Below, one piece after another: positions 1-5,630 of a stretch of DNA of 5,630 bases. Positions within the stretch are counted from its first letter, which is position 1. Every line of letters begins with the position of its first letter. Position numbers and translations under genes: made by a program. The notes under the pieces are model-generated. The model saw only the letters and a list, made by a program, of their open reading frames with translations, had not been told where the DNA came from and searched no databases. Source of the DNA: Planctomycetota bacterium (GTDB taxonomy: Bacteria; Planctomycetota; Phycisphaerae; UBA1845; UTPLA1); contig JAPULF010000583.1 of NCBI GenBank assembly GCA_027295245.1, positions 1 through 5,630 of the forward strand, written 5' to 3'.

Positions 1-864
1 ACCTTCCGCAAGTTGGTCGCCGACCCAGGAAACAACGAATTGGATTACGATCACATAAACGAACAAGTACAGGAAGTTTGATACGGTGCCGTGTCCGATC
101 ACAATCTGACAAAGCCAGCCTTGACGCATTCGCCGGCAGAACCGTGACGGTTGATCCGGTGGCCAGCCACAATACGGCTGTGAGGGGTCGGCTGCGATGA
201 TCCAGAGGCGGACCCAGCCGGGCGACCCCGATTGAAGCGACGACAGCAGCACGCCAATCGCCATCTTGTCGATCAAGGCCCCGAACATCGGCGAACCCGC
301 CCAAACCAGTAGTTGTAGATCCCGCTCGGACGGCTGTTGGCTCTCGAACGCCAGAATCTTGTTGACTACGACTTCGACGTCACGGGGCGTTCGAGCCGGA
401 ATGCGCCCCACGGCCATGTCCGGTACAAGATCACCATCGACGTCGCCCCAGGCGGTGTCTGACGCGAATGACTCCGGCTGGTCGTGTTCCCAGTGATAGA
501 GCTTCCGACGCTTCGCAGGCAGATGCCACGGCTGTTGTTCCGCGCCCGCCTCATCGTCGCCGACGAGCAACAGGTAATTGGGAAGACGCGGGGCAGCGGC
601 CAAAGATTTGCCTACATGTGCCGTTGAAACCAGGACCTCAAAGCCGTCGAGACGACGCTTTTCTATCAGGGGCTTCAGGCTCGAGAGAAACTGTTCTCTG
701 CTGACGACGAGCCACAGCGGCTTGGCGTCATTCGCTTCAGCGGCGTTTGGGGACCGTAGAAGCAACAAGAAACAAACTGCCAAGACGGCCTCTAGCAGCA
801 CCCGGCTCGAAGCCCAAGAAGCGAGCCAGGCGTCAATCCGCCCACGGTTGCCGAACAAGTCCAA
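1..864 (-). CDS. Gingipain-like peptidase C25 family protein, exported, C-terminus cut by window edge
   Basis: Only the first 288 codons are in the window and the frame stays open to base 1. Known of the family: C25 enzymes are cysteine endopeptidases with a His-Cys pair. Seen here: a hydrophobic segment at about residues 22-36 followed by an AEA cleavage-like site (42-44), which suggests export; a strand-rich start (PLWLVVSREQFLSSL, from 49); YLLLVGDDE; and the strongest hallmark, WGDVDGDLVPDMAVGRIPAR at residues 139-158, followed by VVVNKILAFE. The motif G257-H258-G259 fits the catalytic His. The catalytic Cys should lie beyond the window. There is no in-frame ATG before the core, so I chose TTG at 864, preceded by GGAGG with 9 nt spacing. 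GTG at 801 would keep the hydrophobic segment but lose the Arg-bearing n-region. No gingipain-type propeptide precedes the catalytic domain. It lies downstream of tRNA-Pro on the same strand. Family call is firm; substrate unknown. Confidence 0.85.
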   Translation of the reverse strand, partial: MDLFGNRGRIDAWLASWASSRVLLEAVLAVCFLLLLRSPNAAEANDAKPLWLVVSREQFLSSLKPLIEKRRLDGFEVLVSTAHVGKSLAAAPRLPNYLLLVGDDEAGAEQQPWHLPAKRRKLYHWEHDQPESFASDTAWGDVDGDLVPDMAVGRIPARTPRDVEVVVNKILAFESQQPSERDLQLLVWAGSPMFGALIDKMAIGVLLSSLQSGSPGWVRLWIIAADPSQPYCGWPPDQPSRFCRRMRQGWLCQIVIGHGTVSNFLYLFVYVIVIQFVVSWVGDQLAEG

Positions 865-1184
865 GTCAGGCGTCCTCCATTCGCTCCGGCATGGTTACGG
901 TTTCAGCCTTTGTGCCCGACGAGATCGCCGCAGGTTGATCGGCCCGTCACCGCCGCCGTGCGGAAACTGCTCTGACGTGACGGCACCCCCATCGGCGAAG
1001 CCAATCGCGCGCTGATAGGCGACGCGTTTCTCGAGGGCGACGGCCACCAGGGTAGAAAGCAGAAAAGAGACCGCAGTAGAAGGCGATTTCGCGAACCGAG
1101 GTTTTCTATGGCGGCTTGGCCTGAGTACGTCGTCTCTTCCGTCTCCCTTCTCGCCTCTCCTACTCTATTGTCGCTTCGCGGCAA
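865..1184. other. 320-nt stretch without a convincing gene between tRNA-Pro and the C25 gene
   Basis: No ORF here has a good start together with protein-like composition. A minus-strand frame is open from 1164 to a TAA at 895. It encodes a hydrophobic stretch (STAVSFLLSTLVAVALEKRV) but has no ATG or TTG start, only an internal GTG at 1047 without a Shine-Dalgarno sequence. It may be a decayed small membrane protein or chance. No clear terminator follows the tRNA and no clear promoter precedes the C25 gene, so read-through from the tRNA cannot be excluded. Confidence 0.4.
874..878 (-). promoter_or_regulatory. Shine-Dalgarno supporting the TTG start of the C25 peptidase gene
   Basis: GGAGG lies 9 nt before TTG 864. 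It decides the start, since no ATG exists in this frame upstream of the catalytic core. A short overlapping frame, ATG 892 to TGA 866 (MPERMEDA), ends one base before the TTG and could couple translation, but that part is conjecture. Confidence 0.5.
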
Positions 1185-1259
1185 TCGGGGCGAATGGATT
1201 CGAACCATCGGCCTCCTGCTCCCAAAGCAGGCGCTCTAACCAGGCTGAGCTACGCCCCG
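1185..1259 (-). tRNA. tRNA-Pro (anticodon TGG)
   Basis: The 75-nt cloverleaf folds completely. The acceptor stem is CGGGGCG with CGCCCCG, the D arm is GCTC/GAGC, and the anticodon stem is CCTGC/GCAGG around the loop TTTGGGA, which gives anticodon TGG. The variable loop is AGGCC, and the T arm is GATGG/CCATT around TTCGAAT (one G-T pair). The discriminator base is A at 1185. The 3' CCA is not encoded (TTG follows), so it must be added by a nucleotidyltransferase. TGG (UGG) reads proline CCN codons. The gene stands alone; no other tRNA is visible. Confidence 0.96.
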
Positions 1260-1295
1260 TGGGACATGAGCCGTACACCTAACTCACGTTCTGAC

Positions 1296-1329
1296 AGTAT
1301 ATTGAAAGCCGACGATTCTTTCGAGTCAA
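1296..1329 (-). promoter_or_regulatory. Possible promoter for tRNA-Pro
   Basis: TATACT at 1301-1296 is one mismatch from a consensus -10 box and would start transcription about 30 nt before the tRNA. TTGACT at 1329-1324 resembles a -35 box, but the spacer to TATACT is 22 nt, which is too long. A pairing with TTCAAT gives a 17-nt spacer but a poorer -10. Only one of these elements is probably used. Confidence 0.3.
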
Positions 1330-1427
1330 ATGGACTCTTTCGCGTGCGCCACCAACGCCCAAATGACATGGGCACTTCTGTGGTCAGACAACGGAAGGCC
1401 GCACCGGTCGCAGTCAACCGGGGTGCG

Positions 1428-1480
1428 AAAAGTCCTTCATGCCGCGCGGCAACTCTTTCTTGCTGCCGCCCGATCAGGAC
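1428..1480 (-). terminator. Possible Rho-independent terminator of the TldD-like operon
   Basis: In the minus sense an outer arm GTCCT (1480-1476) pairs with AGGAC (1436-1432), directly followed by TTTT (1431-1428). Inside it, GCGGCA (1469-1464) pairs with TGCCGC (1451-1446). The element begins 28 nt after the stop codon of the second TldD-like gene. Short arms, internal loops and a T run of only four make this moderate to weak. Confidence 0.35.
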
Positions 1481-1507
1481 AATACCGACCGCCGGCGGCA
1501 CAATGGC

Positions 1508-3274
1508 TCAGTTTTCGACGCCCTTCACCGCATCGGCCCGCGCCAATGGCGATGGCAGGATCGGTGGCTTGTCGAAGTCCCGGTCGATCTTCGCCAAGTC
1601 CAACTCTTCGAAAACGAAGCTGGGGGCCGCGATCGTACTTCCCTCCAGAGCCCCGCCCGTATTCTGAACGTACGGCTCCATCCCGGCCGCCTGGATTCGC
1701 TTGAATGCCTTCAAGCCGATTCGTGCGAACTCCGCGCCGCGAACCAGTTCCTCGCGTCCGTCGGGGTAGACCTTGTATATCGCCAGCGGCGTCGCCCCGG
1801 TGCCCATCAGGCCGCCCAGCGACCCCCCGAATCGGGCCATCAACTGCGCCAACCGCCCGGACGCCGCACCCGCCCCCGTCGCGCCCAACGACGCGATTCG
1901 AATGCCGAACTCCAGGTCTTCGTCCTCAAAGAGTTCGATCAGCTTCTCTTTCAACGCTTCATCCGAAGCACCCTGATTGGAAGTCACGATCAGGCAGCCT
2001 GTCGAAGCCGACGGCTGAAACATGCCCCGGCCGTGGCCCGTCGATTCGGACAGCTTCTTGGAGGGGTTCCGCGACATGACCAGCGTCTTGAGATACCCGT
2101 TCTCGACCAGCACCACCGGACGGACCTCGACACCCTCTTGGTCGTACCGATAGTGTCCCATGACCGGCGTGCCGGCGATGGACGACCGCGTCGGATCGTC
2201 TACTACGTTCAGAAACTTCGGCAGGATCCGCTTGCCCAGCTTGTTCTCGAAGTCCTCCGGCGGCGTTCGCCCACCCAACGCCCGTTGCCCACCGGCGAAT
2301 CGCGACGCGAATTGCCCTGAAAACAGCGCCGCCGCGGCCGGGGCATCGACCAGCACCGGGCCGGTGTAGGACTCCAGAATCGGGGCCTCTTTCACCGCGA
2401 CCAGCTTTGCGACCATCTCTCGGCAGCGCTTCTCCATTTCGGCGAGCGATGGCAGGTCGTCAAGACTCCGAGTCTGAATCGAAATCGAATCGGTCAACTT
2501 CATCCCGTCATCGGCCTGAACCGTCGCGGTGATGGCCAACGAGTAGCTCAAGTTCGAAGTGCGGAGTCGTGTTCCCTCGGTGTTCACGAGGTAATCGTTG
2601 CCGCCGGTGCCGCTCAGGCTAACGCTCGAGCGAAGGACCGCCGGGCATTCGCGAAAGATCGCCGACAGCCCTACGACCGTCTTTTCGAGACGGTCCAGGG
2701 GAATGTTCGTATCGGTCCGCCCGTCAAAGTGCAGAACGGCCGGAGCCCGCGCATGATCGTCCGGCTTGTTCTCGATGACCTTGGATTCCATGAAGGCCTT
2801 CTTTTGCTCCAGGGTCTCGATCACGGATTTGTAATCGCGGTCCGTCGCCCACCAAATCGACTGGCGAATCGCGTTGTAGTCGTCATCGATCGGAATCGAG
2901 CCGCCCATCCGCGCGGCAAAGCCCCGTCCGAAGCGAGAACGCCCGCCTCCACCGGAAAAATTCCGATTGTCCAACTCGTACGACCCGACTCGAACATCCA
3001 CTCGCAAACCGCGACTGCGATTCTCGCTCCTGTTCGTGACCGACCCCAGCACGGCGGTCACGCTACCGGTCGACCGGTCCTGCAGCGCATATTCGATGAA
3101 ATAGGGGCGCTCGAGACCTTCCAATTTCAAGCCGACCTTGCCGCGCTCCAATTCGTCCACCAGTGCCCGTACGAGGACATCGTTCTTTTTCTCCTGCGCC
3201 AAGTCGGCGTCCGCCCGGGACAGCCCCGGCGCGACCAGAAACAAAAGCCCGGTCAGAATACGTGTTCTCATCAT
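1508..3274 (-). CDS. Exported TldD/PmbA-family paralog lacking the metal site (TldE-like inactive partner)
   Basis: 588 residues. ATG 3274 has GGGAG (3287-3283) 8 nt upstream; an adjacent ATG at 3271 is an alternative. An N-terminal signal peptide is seen (RTRILTGLLFLVAPGLSRADA, cleavage likely near residue 23). The protein matches its upstream neighbour along its whole length: PYFIEY (57-62), LRVDVRVGSYELDN, a Gly/Arg-rich tract (about 108-125), KFLNVVDDPT, VLVENGYLKTLVMSRNP, STGHGR, and the C-terminal PSFVFEELDL. At the positions of the neighbour's HEIFGH it has S319-G-Q-F-A-S324, and at the neighbour's C-terminal Cys it has Gly540, so a TldD-type zinc site is absent. A Gly/Ala-rich insert (about 464-494) is specific to this copy. 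Family knowledge: TldE/PmbA also lacks HExxxH and pairs with TldD. I infer a structural or substrate-binding partner of the upstream protein, acting outside the cytoplasm. E. coli PmbA is shorter, about 450 residues. Confidence 0.9.
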   Translation of the reverse strand: MMRTRILTGLLFLVAPGLSRADADLAQEKKNDVLVRALVDELERGKVGLKLEGLERPYFIEYALQDRSTGSVTAVLGSVTNRSENRSRGLRVDVRVGSYELDNRNFSGGGGRSRFGRGFAARMGGSIPIDDDYNAIRQSIWWATDRDYKSVIETLEQKKAFMESKVIENKPDDHARAPAVLHFDGRTDTNIPLDRLEKTVVGLSAIFRECPAVLRSSVSLSGTGGNDYLVNTEGTRLRTSNLSYSLAITATVQADDGMKLTDSISIQTRSLDDLPSLAEMEKRCREMVAKLVAVKEAPILESYTGPVLVDAPAAAALFSGQFASRFAGGQRALGGRTPPEDFENKLGKRILPKFLNVVDDPTRSSIAGTPVMGHYRYDQEGVEVRPVVLVENGYLKTLVMSRNPSKKLSESTGHGRGMFQPSASTGCLIVTSNQGASDEALKEKLIELFEDEDLEFGIRIASLGATGAGAASGRLAQLMARFGGSLGGLMGTGATPLAIYKVYPDGREELVRGAEFARIGLKAFKRIQAAGMEPYVQNTGGALEGSTIAAPSFVFEELDLAKIDRDFDKPPILPSPLARADAVKGVEN

Positions 3275-3322
3275 GGTTCATTCTCCCATCGAAGGGGTTC
3301 AGGTTTTCTCATTCGGCCGCAT

Positions 3323-5047
3323 TCAGCCGACCTTTTTCTCCGACGCGATCGGCGCGTCCAGAATCGGCGGACGATCCTGGGCCTTCTGCTTTTTCTCGAT
3401 CTCGATCTGCTCGACCAGAATGCTCGGCGAGATCGCCGAGACGGGCACCGAACCGGACTCCGCCCCGCAGACACCGTTGAATATGTCCGGGTCATCCGCC
3501 GTGCAGAGGATCTTCGAGAAACACGTCAGCGGCGTTCCGACAATGTCCACGCCGCGCACCAATTCGTCCGGTCGCCCGTCCACGTGCACGCGATAGACCA
3601 CGATGGGCAGCACCTTGAACGCCTGTGGCCCCCGCCGGCCCGTGGTCGTGAAACCACCGGAGATGTCCTTGAACAACAGGCCGTATTCCTTGTCCTGTTT
3701 CTTGCACTCCTCGATCAGCCTCTCGCGCAGTTTCTCGAAGGGCATCTGCCGCGTGGACTCGACAATGAGATTCCCCTGACGAGACACCGGCTTCCTGCCG
3801 ACCTGACATCGCCCGTGACCGTTCGACTTGGTGAAGCCCCGCGTCGGCGAGCGCGACAAGAGAAACGTCTTCAGGACGCCGTTCTCGACCAACCGCACCG
3901 GCTGACCGCGTACGCACTCGTCATCGAATGCGTAATAGCCGTTTAGCTCCGTTTTTCCGAATCGGACCTTCGACGGGTCATCGACGATGCTGAGAAACGA
4001 AGGCAGGACCTCCTTGCCGATCTTCTTGGCGAACGTCTGTCCCTCCTCGACATCCTTCTGACGATGGCCTTCGATTCGGTGGCCGAAGATCTCGTGAAAG
4101 AAGACGCCCGCGGCCCGATTCATGAGAATCGCCGGCCCCATGTACGGCTCCACAATCGGTGCTTCCCGCAGCGCCAGGACGTCACGGATCACCTCGTCGA
4201 CGCCCTTCATCACCGTCGCGTCGTCTGGAAGCCCGCCCGGCGAATGGGAATCGAAGGTCTTGTATTGCGAAAGCTCCATGCCGTCTTCCGCGATCGTCGA
4301 TGCCTGAATGCCGATCCGCCACCACTCGCGGGCAACCTGCAGCTTGCTTCCCTCCGAATTGACGATCAGTCGATTCGTCAATCGGCCGGTGAGCGTTACG
4401 CTCGATCCGTAAATCAACGGATGGTCTCGAAACGCCCGAGAGTATTTTCGAACCTTGCCGATGAAGAATTCCCGATCCACCGAAAAGTCCTTCCAGGCGC
4501 CGATGTACACGCCGGGTTCTTCGCGCGAAAAATCGTCGGAGGTGTCGTCTTCTTCCACCTTGACCTTCACGTTGGCCTCGACCTGGGCCAGCCGGTTGAC
4601 GGCCCTCCGAAACGCCCCGTCCGTCTCCAGCCAAATCGCGTGTCGCGTTGCAACGGGATCGTCGTTCAACGGCAGTCTCGCCCAACCGCCGAATCCTCCG
4701 CGGCGACCGCGACCAAACCTGCCTCCCCGTATCTGATGCGTGTTGTCCAAACGGTAACCCCCACAACGAACATCCACGACCAGCGTTCGCGAGTGATCTT
4801 GCTGATTCCTCGTGATCGCACCGAGCGTCGCCCCGAGACGCAGGGAGCGCGTGTCGGCAACCGTATACTGAATGAAATACGGCACCGTCCCCTCGCTGCT
4901 CTTCAGCTTCTTCTTCGAAAGGTCCAGCTCACTCTGCATCAGGTTAAGCAACGGGTGTTCCGTCGCCCAAGCGCCGCCGACAACCATCCACGTCAATCCG
5001 ATAGCCGCTAAACAGACTCGCAGCTCGATTCGTTTCCGATATCCCAT
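3323..5047 (-). CDS. Exported TldD-like metallopeptidase with intact HExxxH and C-terminal Cys
   Basis: 574 residues from ATG 5047. The signal peptide has a basic start (MGYRKR), a hydrophobic core and AWA at 26-28, so the protein should act in the periplasm or envelope, unlike cytoplasmic E. coli TldD (about 480 residues). H318-E-I-F-G-H323 is the family's HExxxH metal site, followed by RIEGH. C527 in GVCGAESGS corresponds by position and context to the C-terminal Cys that completes the zinc site in TldD. Other family blocks are SFLSIVDDPS, RLVENGVLKTFLLSRSP and SNGHGR. An RG-rich tract, GGRFGRGRRGGFGGW, spans about 108-122. TldD/TldE is a heterodimeric protease acting on unstructured peptides such as microcin B17 precursor and CcdA antitoxin. 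The next gene, 48 nt downstream, is a paralog without the metal site, so I infer a similar active/inactive pair. The substrate is unknown. Confidence 0.93.
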   Translation of the reverse strand: MGYRKRIELRVCLAAIGLTWMVVGGAWATEHPLLNLMQSELDLSKKKLKSSEGTVPYFIQYTVADTRSLRLGATLGAITRNQQDHSRTLVVDVRCGGYRLDNTHQIRGGRFGRGRRGGFGGWARLPLNDDPVATRHAIWLETDGAFRRAVNRLAQVEANVKVKVEEDDTSDDFSREEPGVYIGAWKDFSVDREFFIGKVRKYSRAFRDHPLIYGSSVTLTGRLTNRLIVNSEGSKLQVAREWWRIGIQASTIAEDGMELSQYKTFDSHSPGGLPDDATVMKGVDEVIRDVLALREAPIVEPYMGPAILMNRAAGVFFHEIFGHRIEGHRQKDVEEGQTFAKKIGKEVLPSFLSIVDDPSKVRFGKTELNGYYAFDDECVRGQPVRLVENGVLKTFLLSRSPTRGFTKSNGHGRCQVGRKPVSRQGNLIVESTRQMPFEKLRERLIEECKKQDKEYGLLFKDISGGFTTTGRRGPQAFKVLPIVVYRVHVDGRPDELVRGVDIVGTPLTCFSKILCTADDPDIFNGVCGAESGSVPVSAISPSILVEQIEIEKKQKAQDRPPILDAPIASEKKVG

Positions 5048-5055
5048 GGCCACAA

Positions 5056-5062
5056 CCTCCTT
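5056..5062 (-). promoter_or_regulatory. Strong Shine-Dalgarno that fixes the TldD-like start at ATG 5047
   Basis: AAGGAGG is a near-perfect anti-16S match and lies 8 nt before ATG 5047. The in-frame GTG at 5053 would be only 2 nt away, too close, so the shorter reading of the gene is preferred. Confidence 0.8.
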
Positions 5063-5103
5063 CGTATCTTGACCGAGAAGGGAGTCACTTTCGACCGAAT
5101 CTT

Positions 5104-5117
5104 AACGGGTCCCCGTT
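5104..5117. repeat. Inverted repeat upstream of the TldD-like operon
   Basis: AACGGG-TC-CCCGTT has 6-nt perfect arms and sits about 57 nt before the start codon. It could be an operator or a leader hairpin. It overlaps one arm of a second possible pairing (CGTTTCC 5155-5149 with GGAAACG 5120-5114, minus sense), so the two structures would exclude each other. Function is not shown. Confidence 0.35.
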
Positions 5118-5180
5118 TCCAAGCCAGCCAAAATCGACAAAAAAACGAGGAAACGCCTTGCAAGTAGACAGAACCTCCAA

Positions 5181-5198
5181 TCCCGATCACGATCGGGA
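5181..5198. repeat. Palindrome TCCCGATC-N2-GATCGGGA in the intergenic region
   Basis: The 8-nt perfect arms are separated by only AC (+ strand). This symmetry fits a dimeric regulator site better than an RNA hairpin, because a 2-nt loop would have to open. No T run follows, so it is not an intrinsic terminator. It lies about 134 nt upstream of the TldD-like start. I found no convincing -35/-10 pair nearby. Confidence 0.4.
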
Positions 5199-5218
5199 CG
5201 GCTCGGAAAGGCCTCTAG

Positions 5219-5243
5219 AAAACGCGCCAAGACGGATTTGGCG
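5219..5243 (-). terminator. Rho-independent terminator after the zinc-ribbon gene
   Basis: In the minus sense, CGCCAA (5243-5238) pairs with TTGGCG (5230-5225) around a 7-nt loop, and TTTT (5222-5219) follows after two bases. It starts 6 nt after the TAG stop. It probably separates the zinc-ribbon gene from the TldD-like operon. Confidence 0.55.
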
Positions 5244-5249
5244 TACGGC

Positions 5250-5630
5250 CTAGACGACCGACGGATCACACTCAGGGCAATTCCCATCAGACGTTAGGGT
5301 TAGGTCGTAGCCGCAACGGCCGCATTTCGTGCGTCTCTTTCGCACACTTGCCGCCGTATTGCCCTTCGAAGAATAAAGGCTCGTTCCGCATTCCGGGCAG
5401 ATGCCGCTCGCATTGCCGGTCAGGTTGTATCCACATTTCTTACACAGATTCGATTCCATGGCTGCACGGGCCGCGGAATCCGAGACCCCCATCACCCCGA
5501 CCCGAATCCCCGCCGACTTGAGGGTTTCGATCGCTCGTGCATTGGTCAGGAAGAGGACCACCAGGTTCAAGAACGGAATGAACGTCAGAAGGAAATAAAG
5601 GCAGCCCGTCCCGATCGTGCAATTGAGTGC
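5250..5630 (-). CDS. Membrane protein with two C-terminal zinc ribbons, N-terminus beyond the window
   Basis: The frame is open from base 5630 to TAG at 5252-5250, giving 126 visible residues; the true start lies to the right. An internal TTG at 5570 would split the hydrophobic segment and is unlikely to be the start. Numbering from the window edge, residues 10-29 (LYFLLTFIPFLNLVVLFLTN) form a probable membrane segment, followed by ARAIETLKSAGIRVGVMGVS. Then come two matching zinc ribbons: C63/C66 with C78/C81 (CKKCGYN...CPECG) and C103/C106 with C118/C121 (CGRCGYD...CPEC), joined by a basic linker (RKRR). All eight metal-binding Cys are present with identical CX2C-X11-CX2C spacing. Such CxxCGYDLTG-type ribbons are frequent in planctomycete membrane proteins of unknown role. 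I do not recognise a specific function; zinc binding is inferred from the cysteines. Confidence 0.78.
   Translation of the reverse strand, partial: ALNCTIGTGCLYFLLTFIPFLNLVVLFLTNARAIETLKSAGIRVGVMGVSDSAARAAMESNLCKKCGYNLTGNASGICPECGTSLYSSKGNTAASVRKRRTKCGRCGYDLTLTSDGNCPECDPSVV

Noticed and set aside
895..1164. Minus-strand open frame with a hydrophobic segment
   Set aside because: It has no usable start codon or Shine-Dalgarno sequence; kept only as a possible gene remnant within the gene-poor stretch.
903..1208. Minus-strand 101-codon frame
   Set aside because: It begins inside the tRNA-Pro gene and its Ser/Arg-rich translation has no recognisable domain.
1185..1259. tRNA-Pro as an integration (attachment) site
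   Set aside because: No repeat of the tRNA 3' end and no integrase are visible in the window.
2729..3946. Long plus-strand frame of 405 codons, and similar ones at 1439-2320 and 4064-5011
   Set aside because: They lie opposite the two TldD-like genes, have Arg/Pro/His/Gln-rich low-complexity translations, and cross the operon gap; they are shadows of GC-rich coding sequence.
5048..5053. GTG 5053 as start of the TldD-like gene
   Set aside because: It lies only 2 nt from the Shine-Dalgarno sequence, while ATG 5047 has ideal 8-nt spacing.
1..5630. CRISPR array, insertion sequence, toxin-antitoxin or phage genes
   Set aside because: No regularly spaced direct repeats, transposase motifs or phage-like genes were seen on either strand.

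Overview
This GC-rich window carries four protein genes and one tRNA, all on the minus strand. It looks like a piece of a bacterial chromosome, probably a member of the Planctomycetota. That inference rests on the CxxCGY[ND]LT...CPEC zinc-ribbon style of the rightmost gene, the secreted TldD-like paralogs and a planctomycete-style C25 peptidase. No single marker proves it.

Read in the direction of transcription (right to left), the layout is as follows. (1) 5630-5250: the 3' part of a small membrane protein with one hydrophobic segment and two C-terminal zinc ribbons, followed by a hairpin-plus-T-run terminator. (2) 5249-5048: a 202-nt regulatory gap with several inverted repeats and a strong Shine-Dalgarno sequence. 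(3) 5047-3323 and 3274-1508: two tandem, clearly paralogous, exported TldD/PmbA-family proteins, 48 nt apart and very probably one operon, followed by a possible terminator near 1480-1428. (4) 1259-1185: tRNA-Pro(TGG). (5) A 320-nt stretch without a convincing gene. (6) 864-1: the N-terminal 288 codons of an exported gingipain-like (peptidase C25) protein with a non-ATG start, running off the left edge.

The TldD-like pair is the most interesting content. The upstream protein keeps the complete metal site (HEIFGH plus a C-terminal Cys). In its downstream paralog the same positions read SGQFAS and Gly, so every expected ligand is lost. This repeats, in an exported tandem pair, the active/inactive division known for cytoplasmic TldD/TldE, which works as a heterodimeric metalloprotease. 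I infer an envelope-located TldD/E-like two-subunit protease. Its substrate is not visible here. The nearby C25 peptidase is a second exported protease, but it lies beyond a tRNA gene, so a shared role is speculative.
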